This document shows positions 32,915-44,100 of a stretch of 54,439 nucleotides of DNA, piece by piece. Position numbers and translations under genes: made by a program. Source of the DNA: Clostridiales bacterium (GTDB lineage Bacteria > Bacillota > Clostridia > Christensenellales > JAISNN01); assembly GCA_031276195.1 (NCBI GenBank), contig JAISNN010000034.1, positions 1 to 54,439 of the forward strand, read 5' to 3'. Under the pieces are notes generated by a model. That model saw nothing but the letters and a program-made list of their open reading frames with translations, was not told the DNA's origin and made no database searches. Numbering within the stretch: the stretch's first letter is position 1; each line of letters starts with the position of its first letter.

Positions 32915-33754
32915 ATGAACAATACGTCATATTACGCGGTGATACCAGCAAAAGTTTTAGGCGACAAAAGTCTGTCCGCAAACGCGAAACTGCTTTATGC
33001 GGAAATTTCTATGCGTTGCAATCAAACGGGCTTCTGCTGGGCGAAAAACAAATGCTTTGAGGAGATTTTTGAGGTTGATGAGCGGACGATCCGCCGCTGG
33101 ATTAGTCAACTCGCCGCCGCGAATCACATCTATTGCGACATTAAATATTCTGAGGACAAAAAGATGATGATTAGACATTTATACCTCGCGCCGCCTCCCG
33201 TGGTAGAAAGCACTCCCGGGGGGGCGAAAATGCCCAACGGGGGCGAAAATGCCCCCATACACGGGGACAAAAATGTCCCCACCCCCCTCGCGACAGAAAA
33301 TATTAATAATAAAAATATTAATAATAATATAAACACACACACAGAGAGTAAAACTAAAACCCCCGCGCGGGCGCGGGGGAGTGTGTGTCTTGAAAACCCG
33401 GAATTTGTGTCAACGCTCCCGGAATTAGAAACGATCCTCGAAACGACGGCTAAAAAATTATACGCTCGTCTAAAAGACGCGATCGCCGAGAATAAAATCA
33501 CGGAGGCGAGAATAGAATTTGTCCTCAAAAAAGTTAAATTGCCGCGCGAAAAAATAGAGGCTCTTTTTTCCCACGCCGAAAAAACGTGGCTTTCGGACGC
33601 GAAAACGCACGTGAACGCGGACTGGATACTCGACCACGCCGAGGAAGTCCTAAAACTCGATCCCCGCCCGCCGCTAAAAAACGGCACGGAAAAAGGTAAA
33701 AATGTAACTTTCGGCGACGCTTTACGTCGAGAACTTGCGAAAATAAAGTCATAA
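32915..33754 (+). CDS. Replication initiator-like HTH protein
   Basis: 279 residues. The N-terminal domain (1-85) is an HTH_36-type winged helix (KLLYAEISMRCNQTGFCWAK, DERTIRRWISQL), the middle (about 95-165) is a low-complexity linker, and the C-terminal part (about 170-279) is a helical domain (TKKLYARLKDAIAENKITEA-like and WLSDAKTHVNADWILDHAEE). This order is that of phage and plasmid replisome organisers whose origin lies in the linker DNA, and three hairpins are found exactly there. The ATG at 32915 is chosen over a GTG at 32906 because GAGGTG forms the ribosome site. The gene at 14356 is a paralog of the N-terminal domain only. Confidence 0.75.
   Translation: MNNTSYYAVIPAKVLGDKSLSANAKLLYAEISMRCNQTGFCWAKNKCFEEIFEVDERTIRRWISQLAAANHIYCDIKYSEDKKMMIRHLYLAPPPVVESTPGGAKMPNGGENAPIHGDKNVPTPLATENINNKNINNNINTHTESKTKTPARARGSVCLENPEFVSTLPELETILETTAKKLYARLKDAIAENKITEARIEFVLKKVKLPREKIEALFSHAEKTWLSDAKTHVNADWILDHAEEVLKLDPRPPLKNGTEKGKNVTFGDALRRELAKIKS
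33222..33280. repeat. Three hairpin repeats inside the initiator gene, candidate origin
   Basis: GGGC-GAAAAT-GCCC (33222-33235), GGGGGC-GAAAAT-GCCCCC (33239-33256) and GGGGAC-AAAAAT-GTCCCC (33263-33280): GC-rich arms around the common centre [GA]AAAAT. They encode part of the low-complexity linker. Such repeats in an initiator gene are a usual place for initiator binding and origin melting; an AT-rich stretch follows at 33300-33345. Confidence 0.65.
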
Positions 33755-33889
33755 AAGTTTTAGTGTCTGCTTAGTGTCTATACTTCAAGACGATAACATA
33801 TTACTATATTTTGTGTTTTTATTGTTTTAAACTACTATATTTTGCGTGAAAATATTTTCAAATTTTTCTCGAAAAAGAAGGTGAAAATA
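33755..33889. repeat. Right end region with repeated words near the attachment site
   Basis: Direct repeats TTAGTGTCT (twice near 33762 and 33772), ACTATATTTTG[TC]GTG (near 33804 and 33832) and GTGAAAATATTTT (33846 and 33881) are packed between the initiator gene and the proposed right end. They may be integrase arm-binding sites. AAGGTGAAAATA at 33878-33889 is the candidate right attachment core. No gene. Confidence 0.4.
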
Positions 33890-33891
33890 TT

Positions 33892-33920
33892 TTGACATAT
33901 CACTTTTTTTGTGGTAGAAT
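33892..33920 (+). promoter_or_regulatory. Promoter upstream of tRNA-Ser
   Basis: TTGACA (33892-33897) and TAGAAT (33915-33920), 17-base spacing. Downstream are only tandem repeats and the tRNA, so it probably drives the tRNA with a roughly 240-base leader. It abuts the element's proposed right end. Confidence 0.7.
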
Positions 33921-34140
33921 TATCAAGATATAAATAAGATTGATATCGCAGAGTAGGTTTTTAGCGGAAGAAAGCGGCGGTTTTACGGCGGGATTGTCAA
34001 GATGTGAATAAGATTGATATCGGAAAGCGGTTTTTAGCGGAAGAAAGCGGCGGTTTTGCGGCGAAATTGTCAAGATATGAATGAGATTGATATCGCAGAG
34101 TAGGGTTTTAGCGAAAGAGAGGGGCGGTTTTTGAAATCGC
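33920..34140 (+). repeat. Three tandem repeats of about 73 bases before tRNA-Ser
   Basis: Each unit starts TTGTCAAGAT[AG]TGAAT[AG]AG or close to it, continues ATTGATATCG and ends in a GCGG[AC]AGAAAGCGGCGGTTTT-like segment. They fill the space between promoter and tRNA and would be in the primary transcript. No gene. Confidence 0.75.
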
Positions 34141-34169
34141 AAACCTTGAAAATTTAATTTTTTTGATAC

Positions 34170-34260
34170 GGAGAAGTACCCAAGAGGTCGAAGGGGCTCC
34201 CCTGCTAAGGGAGTAGGAGGTGTGAATCTCGCCCGGGTTCAAATCCCGGCTTCTCCGCCA
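34170..34260 (+). tRNA. tRNA-Ser(GCU)
   Basis: A complete class II tRNA of 91 bases including an encoded CCA end. Acceptor arms GGAGAAG and CTTCTCC, anticodon stem CTCCC/GGGAG with the loop CTGCTAA (anticodon GCT), a long variable arm as in serine tRNAs, and the T loop GGTTCAAATCC. The element lies on its 5' side, and no partial copy of its 3' end was found at the element's other end, so it is probably not the attachment site. Confidence 0.93.
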
Positions 34261-34262
34261 TA

Positions 34263-34325
34263 GATAAAAAGACCGCTATATACGGCGGTCTTTTTGTCGT
34301 TTAACCGCTATATGCAGCGGTTTTT
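34263..34325 (+). terminator. Two successive hairpins after tRNA-Ser
   Basis: AAAAAGACCGC/GCGGTCTTTTT (about 34266-34293) is a clear intrinsic terminator; AACCGC/GCGGTT with a T run follows at about 34300-34325. Together they end the tRNA transcript. Confidence 0.8.
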
Positions 34326-35036
34326 TGTTTTTATAATTTATTTTGGGTACGAGTTGGGTTTGGGCGCAAAGCCGGGCGCGGACTAAATGAGGGGGGGGAT
34401 AAGGTCGCCCCACCCCTTGATCCCCTCCCACGGAGGGGAATTGAGAGAGGACACGGTCGGGAGAGTTAAAAAAATATTCGGGGGATATGAAAAGGAAGTC
34501 GGGAGAGTTAAAACGCTGAGCAAGGGATATGAAAAGGGAGTGAGGATATTAGAAAACGTTATGTAATGGATATGGAAAGAGATTTGAGAGATTTAAAACG
34601 ATGTTCGGGGAGATATGGGAAGGGGGGGGATAAGGTCGCCCCACCCCTTGATCCCCTCCCACGGAGGGGAATTGAGAGAGGACACGGTCGAGAGAGTAAA
34701 AAAAAATATTCGGGGGATATGAAAAGGAAGTCGGGAGAGTTAAAACGCTGTGCAAGGGATATGAAAATGGAGTGCGGATATTAAAAAAGGCTATTAAAGT
34801 GATATTGGAAAGGAGAGCGGATATTAGAAAACGCTAAGCAAGGGATATGTGAAGGGGGAGTTTGGGAGTTTAAAACGTTATGCGTGGGGTTTAAGAATCG
34901 TGGAATTTCCTTATGCGTGTGGTTTAAGAATCGGGGAATTTCGTTATGCGGGGGGAGATCGGGGCGGTTTTTTGGTCCGGAGGGGGGAAAACGCAAAAAA
35001 AAATTAAAAAAATTTGAACTTTTTTTAAAATGGGTA
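34326..35036. repeat. Repeat-rich spacer before the giant lipoprotein gene
   Basis: No gene. A unit of about 225-230 bases starting near AGGGGGGGATAAGGTCGCCC and containing the CCCCTCCCACGGAGGGG palindrome, GAGAGAGGACACGGTCG and GATATGAAAAGGAAGTCGGG occurs twice (about 34388 and 34620). Shorter degenerate words such as GGGATATG[AT]AA and GTTTAAGAATCG[TG]GGAATTTC follow. The ORFs over it are repeat artefacts. Confidence 0.65.
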
Positions 35037-35065
35037 TTGACTATCCTTTATAAATGTAGTAGAAT
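35037..35065 (+). promoter_or_regulatory. Promoter of the giant lipoprotein gene
   Basis: TTGACT (35037-35042) and TAGAAT (35060-35065), 17-base spacing, about 53 bases before the start codon; AAGGAGG lies directly upstream of the ATG. Confidence 0.8.
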
Positions 35066-35118
35066 AGGTATAGCTAGGATTATCCGTAAGATTATCCGCA
35101 GTTCAAGGAGGACATTTT

Positions 35119-38100
35119 ATGTCGGTTAAAATTAGTATCAAGAAGATATTGATTTTTGTTGTAAGTCTCGCGTTGGTTATGACGGGGCTTGCGGCGTGCA
35201 GCCCGAAGGCGACAAAACTTACGGGCGTTACGAAGACCGAAGAGTGGGACGGCAACGCGACCTTAGGCAGAATTTTGGACACCGTCGGAGAGATTCAGGA
35301 GGGCGGCAAGTCGTCGATCATCGGAATCAACTCGGTCTTTAAGTTTTACGCCGACGACGTTGCGCTTTCTTTAAAGGTTCAGGCGAATTTCGACGCGACG
35401 GCGCGGAGCGAGTATAAAAAGGGTCACGACGGAAGTTTGGAGGGATATGTTTCTAACGACGAGATACTGCTCGAACTTTCGGACGACGGTGAGAACAGGC
35501 ATCTTATCGGAGGGGTGTACATAAGGGGCGACGCGGTTTACGCCACGGTCGCCGATTTGCATTTCACTGTTTCCGGCATAGACGCTTTGGAGGGCATAGG
35601 CGAGACGGTTTCCTCGATTATGGGTGTGAACGTCGAGGCAGTTCTCGGCGGTCTCAGTCTGCCCGTGGACGTTACGTCGATCTTGGGCGGATTTTTGTTC
35701 CCGAGCGCGGCGGTCGTAACGACCACTCCGATCAAGGGAATGCCCGGATCGGAATTGGTTTCGATCACGGCGGATATGGATATCGATACGGTTTTGTCGG
35801 TCGTTTTCGGTATGTTCGGAATGATTAACGATATGGCGGGGAACATCGGCGGAAGCGATCTCAGTTCTTTGCTCGCCGGCGTAACGGGACATCCTCTCAT
35901 CACGGAATATAACGAAGACGGAACGCCCGTGGACGGCATTTTGGGCTACGACGAGGTTTTGGCGGACGTAATCGGTTTGAGAACGGTCGTTGAAAACGGC
36001 GTAACGGTCTACGAGGGCAAGCCTTTTTCGGGAACGAAACTCTATATGAACTTTATAGACGGCAAAATCGACGATTTCAGCGTCGTCGGCGTGTACGCGC
36101 CTTACGGCAAAGCGGTAACGAACTTCGGCATTACGGTCGACACTTTGGACGTGAAATCGGAAAAGGTCATAATCGATATGCCCGAAGTGTTTAAGAGTAC
36201 CTTCGACTTTTATTCTCTCAGTTTGGGCGGATACGGAACGATACCCGAAATCGGCGATATCGAGATCGTGTTCGACGTCAGGGTCGATCCGGACAAAATA
36301 GAGGAAAACCAAATCATCTTCGAGGTTACGAAGAGATGGAGCGGCGAGTTTGTCATCGGCGGATATTATCAATATGAAAAAGATCCCGTAACGAACGCGT
36401 ACGCGGGTTATATCTATCTCAATTTGGAGACGGTTCAACTGCCCTACGTAAACGGCGTGAGCGCGAAAAGTTTGGGTCTGGACAAAATCAAGATCGACGG
36501 GCTGGACATCAACGCGAAACTGAAAAAATTGATCTCCGATTTGACGTCGGCGGCGAAAGAAATCACCGAAGCCGCTCCGGCGGTTACGCCTACGTCCGCG
36601 GCCGTATACGGAATCTCGGCGGACGGCGCGCCGGTTATCAATCTCGACTATATTATGAATCTCTTGCTGGATTCGGTGTCTTCTTCGGGCGGCAGAGTCG
36701 AAATAGACATTACGGACGGTATGATCGCTCAACTCTTGACGGATATCGGGCTGGAAGGTCTTTTGAACGGCGCGGCGGACGGCGTGATTAAACCGGGCGG
36801 AGAAATCGATCCGAAATTGAAAGAAATTTTCGACTCGTTGAAAGAAGAAGTCGAAATCGATATCGAAGACCTTATCACCGGTATGGGGACTAAGGTCGTG
36901 GAATTCGTAAACGGAAAGGAGATAAACGTTCAACTTTCGGCTTATCTCAGCGGTGAGGACAGAAATCCGCCGGAGGGCGCGGAAGGGTCTAAATATCCCG
37001 GTCCGGGAGTCGGAATCACTCTCTCGATCGGCGGAGAGGAATATTACGCGGATCTCTTTGTCAAAAAATACGGCGACGGAGAGAAAAAATATAATATACC
37101 CGCCGACCTCGCGTCCTATAAAGAGTTTGACTATTCGACGGTCTCGATCACGGGAACGGCTTTCGTCACGAACATAAAGGGTCAAGCGACCTACCGTTTG
37201 ACCGTTTCGGGTCTGGATAAGATCAAGATCAATAAAGACGGCACGATAGATATAAAGAGTCTGATCATAAATTGGATCGTATACGACACGAATAAAGCCG
37301 CGCTTATAGACGTTCGGTTCTACGACGGAAAAGTCTTTGTCAATTTGGGCAACGAAACGCGTTTGATGGGCTTTAAATTCAGCGATATGGGAATCGACAG
37401 ATTGTTTGTCGATCTTGACATCGAAAAAATGGTAAACGACGCGGTGAAAAAAGCGGCGGAGGAAGCGGCAAATAAACCCGATCCCGATCCGGCGCCCGCG
37501 CCCGTACCCGATCCCGAACCCACGGAACCCGAACCTACGAATCCAGAACCTACGGATCCCGAACCCGCGGAACCCGAACCTACGGATCCCGAACCTACCG
37601 ATCCCGAACCTACGGATCCCGAACCCGCAGATCCCGAACCTACGGATCCCGAACCTACGGATCCCGAACCCGCCGATCCTACCGAACCTGCGGAGGAAAA
37701 ATTCACGCTGGCGGAACTTTTCGGTTTCCTTAATATAGTAAACGACTTGGAAAACGGCAATATGAGCGTTTCGCTCACGAACGACGGTTTCTTGGGCATC
37801 CTTACGGGGGTAGTCGGCGAAGCGGTTATGGAAAAATTGGAGGCGTATCTGCCCCCCGTCGCCGCGAAAGCATACCTCGAAGCGTTGAATCTCGTTTTCG
37901 GCTTTGAAGTGGAATATTTTCAAGAAAAAATAGGTCTCGAAGTCGATTTGAGGACGCTCTACGTCGGAACGGACGAAGCGAACGGTATCGCTTACGCGTC
38001 AAAACTTTCCGATACGGAAACCGGATATTATAAATCCATAGAAAACATTACGGGCGGCGTAACCTTGACGGGAAAGGTCGACCTGTTCGGTCAAACGATG

Positions 38101-41100
38101 AAAAATTTGGACTTCGAATTGATCGTTTCGGGAGTCCCCGAAATTCTCGCGCTCGCCGCTAAGGCGAGTCTCGGAGAGGATGCGGCGGCGGATATCAATC
38201 CGAACGGCGAGAAGTTTAAATTCTCTTTCGAAGCGTCCGTCGAGGGCAAGATTCAGTTCTCCGCCTATTACGAGGAAGGACACGTGTATGTGGATTTGGG
38301 TCAAATGAGTGTATTCGGATTGGATATCACCAAAATGAACATTCAAAAAATAGTTATGGAGTTGGATCTCATCGCCATACTCAAAGACGTTTTCAAAGCG
38401 GAGAAAAGTGAGGAAGGCGGTACTACGGGCGGCGCGGCGGACGAAGAACCCGCTCCGGCGGACAAACCCGCGATCTCTCTCGACGATTTGTTCGGCTTGC
38501 TCACGGGACGCTATCAAGACGGAACTATCAACATCGGGACAAAGGACGACAAGAGTTTCTTGAACATACTTCAAAAGGTCTTGACGGAACAAATTTATAA
38601 CTATATAAAGGGCATTCTGCCCCCCGCGACCGTAAGCGCGTTCTTTAACTCGACGGTCGGCGAGATCGGAGCGGAGGCTACCGTCGCGAAGGAAACTATC
38701 GCGTTCAGCCTGAAAACTTTGAAATTGGGAACGGGCGGCGCTAAGTCCGCGCCGGATCAAACCGAATATAAAGAGTTCTCTATCGGAACGCTGATGGAAA
38801 ATATCGTTATCGCGGGAATGGCGACGATCCCGGGAGGCGCGGGTCAAAGCAGATACGAACTTATCGTGTCCGACATCGCAAGCCCCACGGATTTCACGAT
38901 CTCTCTCAGAACGTGGAATCTCATAAACGACGAACAAGATTTCAGCATATATTACAGCCTGGCGCAGCAGACGGCGTATCTTGACTTCGGCTCTTTCAAT
39001 ATGTTCGCTTTCGATCCGAAACTCTTTAACCTCAAACACCTCAAAATTATGAACCTCAAAATCGATTTGAGCGAGGCTCTCGGCAAATTCGCCAAAGAAC
39101 AGGCGGAGGAAAGCGGCACGGGAACGTCCGCGCTGGACGACAACGGAAAACCCGATATCGCGAAAACGATAGAGGAAATATTCGCGCTGTTGGTCAATAA
39201 ATATCACGAAGACACGGGCGTCATCGACATCACGCTCTTTGAGGAAAGTTTCGCCGCGATCACTCTGGATACGCTCGGCGCGGCTCTCTATGACAGAGTC
39301 GGCGGACTTATCCCGGGCGCGCAGGCGATGTTCAGCCTCGATACGGTCAACGGTATCATAAACTTGGGCTTCGGAACGTATCAGACCGTCGAGGGCGGCG
39401 GCAGCGGCTTCGTCGAAGGCTTCGAGATCGGGATCAAACAGATATTCTTGGGCGCGGACGGCACAAAATACGGAGATACGGAAACGGGACGCGCGGTTTG
39501 TCCGGCGGCAAGCGACAAAAAATATCAAACGTTAGAGGATCTTTTCAGAAAAATCCAAATCAAGGGTACGGGAATTCTGCCCGGAACGGGAGAGGTAGAC
39601 ATCGAAATTAACCTCAACGTCAATCTCTCTACCACGACGGATTCGGAATTCAGTATCGTTATGAGACCGTTTACAAGCGAAGGCGCGGTAGATTATGAAA
39701 GAATCGCTCTCGCGATTTATAACTTCGGCGACAAGGTGTACGCCGACCTCAGCGGACTGTCGTTCGGCGAAATCAATCCGAGCAATCTGCTCCACAATAA
39801 GATCATCGTGGACGGCATCAACGTCGCCGATATCATCAAGACCGTGCTGGGCGACTTGATCGCGGGATTCAGCGACATCGGACACCAGGAAGAACCGCAA
39901 GACCCCAGCGGAGCGGAAAGCGTCGCGGGCGGAGCGGAGGACGAAGATCCCGTCGTCTATGACCACTATGTCAGACTCGTCTATAACGACGAAGCGGGTA
40001 CGGTCCAAGACGTCGGCGTTATGGACGGCGCAAGCATACCCGCGGCGGCTTTGAACGCCCCCAAGAAAAAAGGTCTGGTCTTAGACGGCTGGTATACGGA
40101 CGAAGAGTTGACAAAACGCTTCGACCTAAGCACCCCGATCACAAACGGCGAAGTTATGCTTTACGCGAAATTCTCGCCGTGGTACGACACCGCCACCTTT
40201 GTGGAAATGTACGACATCATAAAAGCGGACCTCAAACCCCTCCACGCGCAAGTTACGATCACGCCCGATAAGTGGAATCAACTCGTTCAGTTGATCTTTA
40301 ACGTCAACCTCAGCGCGCTGGTCAACCAAATCGCGCCGAGTATCGACCTCGACGTAAACTTTATGGATCTATTCGGCGTGGGATTCGATATCTCCGTCAA
40401 CTATGACGACGAGGACAAAACCAAAGAACAAGTATTCGGATTCAGAGTCAACAGTTTCCGCTTCGGCGAAACGGCGGAATACAGAGACTCGACCGAAATC
40501 GCGGACAACGGAGCCGGCGGCAAAAAGGGCGATACGCAATTCAAATATATAGACGAATTGCTGGAAGCGTTTAAACTCCACGCGAAAGTCACTATGGACG
40601 TTCAAGCGACGCTCAAAGAGGCGACGGGCGACGATACGTTAAGCACGTTCGTAAACAATATCTTGGGCGCGGTTCTCGACGAAGAAACCGGAACGACGAC
40701 CTACGGTATGCTGGGTCAAGTGGCGATCGTTTACGACGATAACGCGGCAATACACTACAACATCGCCGCGGACGTCAATATCGATCCTAACGATATCAAA
40801 AATACCGACTTGCTGCTCGAAGTCCGCAGAGGCGGCGATAAGAGCAAGATTATGTTCGGCTTCTATATCGACGACGGCATAGGCTACGTCGATCTGTCCG
40901 GGCTGGTCAACGAAGGGACGTACGGTGAAGGCAAAGGACTCCGCCTCGCAATCAACGAAGTCAATATCATGAAACTCCTCGATAAGTTAATCCCCGATAC
41001 TTTGACGCCGCAAGCGGCGGCCGAAGGCTCGCTCGATACGCTGTCGGGAAGTTCAGCCGTAACGCCGACCGTCAATTTCGAGATGTCGCAGATCATTATG

Positions 41101-44100
41101 AGATCTATTATGGGTCTTTTGGCGGGCAGCGTCTCGGGCGCGGTCGATCCCCTCCCGAACCTCAGTTTCGACAACTTCGCCGTGAACGTGAATACTTTGT
41201 CCGCAAGCGGAATCGTCAAAATATTCGACTCGGCTCCTGATAAAGGGCAGATTCACCTTAACGTAAACGCGGATATCGACGCGGAGGCAAACGGAAGGGT
41301 CGACTTTAAAGATTTCGAAAGTAACAAAGATAAGTTCATACTCGTCAACGTCAAAGCAAACGGATTGGGCGCGCTGGCGACGGTGCTGTCCTTGATTGAC
41401 AATACGATCAGCACGGACGCTGCGTCGACGGAACTGTTCTCGGGAACGATCCTCGTCCAAAATAAGGAGTCGTTGATGAAGAACAGACCGGATACGAACG
41501 CGACCGCGGGCGGACTCGGAGCGAACGCCGATGGATCCGTCGCCGGACAAGCGACGTATATCGGCGAGGACGGAAAGAGATATTATTCAGCACGCTTAGA
41601 GAATCAACCTCCCGTTCTCGTCGGCGACGGGCAGACCAGCGATATCTATATCTTTAAGATCAGAGACGGGGCGGGGCAGGTTTCGGGTGCGAACGATCCG
41701 CAGAGAAACGATTTTAATAACGTCGGCGGCGTAAACAGATACGCGGGGCTTAACGGCGCGCTGGGAATCTTGATCGACGTCAGTTATAACTTCTCGATTA
41801 AGACGGAGCCGATTCAGCTTGCAGGCTCGGGGTCTTCGGGCTTTGCGCTCGGTATGAACAGCAGTGTGCGCACACAGGGCGATCTCAATATGGCGTATTT
41901 CTTCGCTCTCAAAGAAGACGCATTGAATGTTTATGCCAGAATCGGCGGAGCAATCGGTGTGAATGAAATGGGCTTGCCGGAAAAGTTTACTTATTATTTG
42001 GGCATAACTCAAATGGATATTGAAATTAGATCGGCGGCGGCACCCGCGCTTGCAGGCTTTGCGACGCAAGCGCCGACCGTCTATGAATTGATCAATCTTA
42101 CTTCTCTGCCGATCAGCATAAGTGATATTTTGAATACCGCGATTACGCCCGCGCTTCCGCAGGACGCGAAGGACATCGTGGGAATCGCGGAGGACGAACC
42201 CGAAGCGGAAGTGAAAGCGCCGCCGCTCATTAAGAGCACGACTATTAACATAAAAACAAACAAGACCACTATCGAGGTCGATTTGAACGCGCAGGAACTC
42301 GATAAGGCGCTCGTCGCGTTCGAGAACACTTTCCTCGCCGCTCTCGTACCCGGACAGACGATCGATATCGACGCTTCGACAAATAACAGATACGTCGCTG
42401 AGACCGTTTGGCAGGGCGTCAGCGGAATGATCGTCGGTTTCGTTATGAACGCGGGTGCGGGCAATCCGACGGACGATATTTGGACGACGGGCGGCTACGG
42501 TTTCGGAAACGCGGAGAGTCCGACGACGGGATATTTCCACGGCGCGGATTCGTCGGGGCAAGAAGATATGATGCGCTTCATAAACGCGCTTCTGCCGCTC
42601 CCCAGGCTAAACAGCACAAACTCGACCGCAAAAATAAGTCTTGTGTTTGAAAGCGGAAAACTTTCGGCGGTCAACGCGGACTTCCAAGGCGTTTATACGG
42701 CGGGCAAGAGAGAAAAACTCATACTTCGCCTCTCGCATAAAGCGGGGACGGAGAATATCGGTCTGAATCAAGTATACGGCGTTGCGGAAGCGTCTGCCAC
42801 CGCGGGGTCGGACGACGGGCTTTTCCCGGTGGGAAAGCAATATGTTCAAGCGGCGACCGCGTACGCGACGCTCGCAAACTATGAGTCGACAAAACGTTCC
42901 GCGGTCGTAAACTACGGCGGCGGAGTCGTGAAAGAGGAAAACATTTCTTGGGATTTCGATCCGATCAGAAAAGCGATCGCCGCGGGCGGATTGAATAATA
43001 CAAACAAAAAGTTCACGATCGCGGGCTATGTCGGAAACTCAAAATACGGCGCGAAAATGGACATATATATCATAAACGGCAAGAACGATCCGACGAGGTC
43101 GAACGCCGCGGGAACGTATTATCTGAACGGATCAACGTCTTACGATACGCCGCATGAGATCGATCCGTATGACGGAAGATGGAAAAACGATCTCCCGACG
43201 TCATATACCGTTACGTTTATTTTAGACACCGGAACATCCGTAACCACTCCCGCTATCGGCTTTTCTTGGGATGCGGGCGGCGTAAACACCTCAGGCACGG
43301 AGAATTTCGGCAGGGATTACACGGCACATCTCAACTGGGCGGGGCTGCAAGAGGCGAGAACGATTCGGGTAAAAAATGTCGGCGTACTTACGACGACCGC
43401 CGAAGGCAACGCTTGCACGGACATTCCTTTGACGGCGCTCTATGTGTCCAACATCGGAGAGCCAATCAACGACCATTGGACGGCGAAGGTTGATTTCTCG
43501 GGCGGACAGCAACGCACGTATAACGTTTCATGGAATAAGTCGGCTTTGGACGGAAAGTCCTACGGAGTCGTCGAAAGAGAGGGAACGATCGTAACCCCGA
43601 CGCAGACTATCACCGTTAGGCAGACCGTTACGGTCGTCGCCTTGATGACCAACCGCGTCGAATATAGAAACGGCTACGGTCCGAGAAACAACACAAGCGG
43701 TCCGCTGGCGGTCGATCAAGACTACGAGAACCAGGGCAGAATATACTTCGTATGGACGGACGGCACGGCTAAGTATACAAAGATAAGAGCCGTCGATGAC
43801 CGCGGTTTAAACTCGTACGGCGACGCGGTGGAGAATCCGCCCGACCAAAACGGAACGTATGAAAACGGCGGAAACTACGACAATTATGTCAGCGTTACGC
43901 TGATGAGTAGGAACTGGGAAGGGAACGGAAACGCTCTCGATAATAAAGTCATTCCGGTCAAGATATCTTACGGTCCGAGTTATAACGTTCAATCGGCCGA
44001 TTTAGGTACTTATAGTTCGGGTGGTATGCCGCGCTATCAAACGGGAGATTATGTCGATACTAGCGTCAATCCAAATAAATTTGCAGGAACGAACAACAAC

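Larger units (their letters stand above)
12478..33889. mobile_element. Integrated inovirus-like element (about 21.4 kb)
   Basis: Boundaries are inferred: a tyrosine integrase lies just inside the left end, host-type interspersed palindromes stop before it and resume after 34,380, and the 12-base word AAGGTGAAAATA occurs at both proposed ends. Inside are a repressor with operators, a replication-type initiator and loader, a run of tiny membrane proteins, a large anchored surface protein, collagen-like proteins and a Zot-type ATPase, the hallmark assembly motor of filamentous phages. No capsid, portal, terminase, relaxase or conjugation gene is seen. Size is above the usual 5-15 kb of inoviruses; a 2.5 kb cargo insertion explains only part. 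A plasmid-like satellite using filamentous secretion is the main alternative. Confidence 0.7.

Noticed and set aside
33920-34140. CRISPR-like array upstream of the tRNA
   Set aside because: Only three units, the whole unit is repeated without unique spacers, and no cas genes are near.
34170-34260. tRNA-Ser as the integration site of the element
   Set aside because: The element lies 5' of the tRNA and no duplicate of the tRNA 3' end was found near 12,450-12,570.
35371-37923. An 850-codon open frame antisense to the giant lipoprotein gene (and similar long antisense frames up to 44430)
   Set aside because: Composition is Arg/Phe/Asp-rich shadow coding; the sense frame has signal peptide, lipobox, repeats, promoter and ribosome site.
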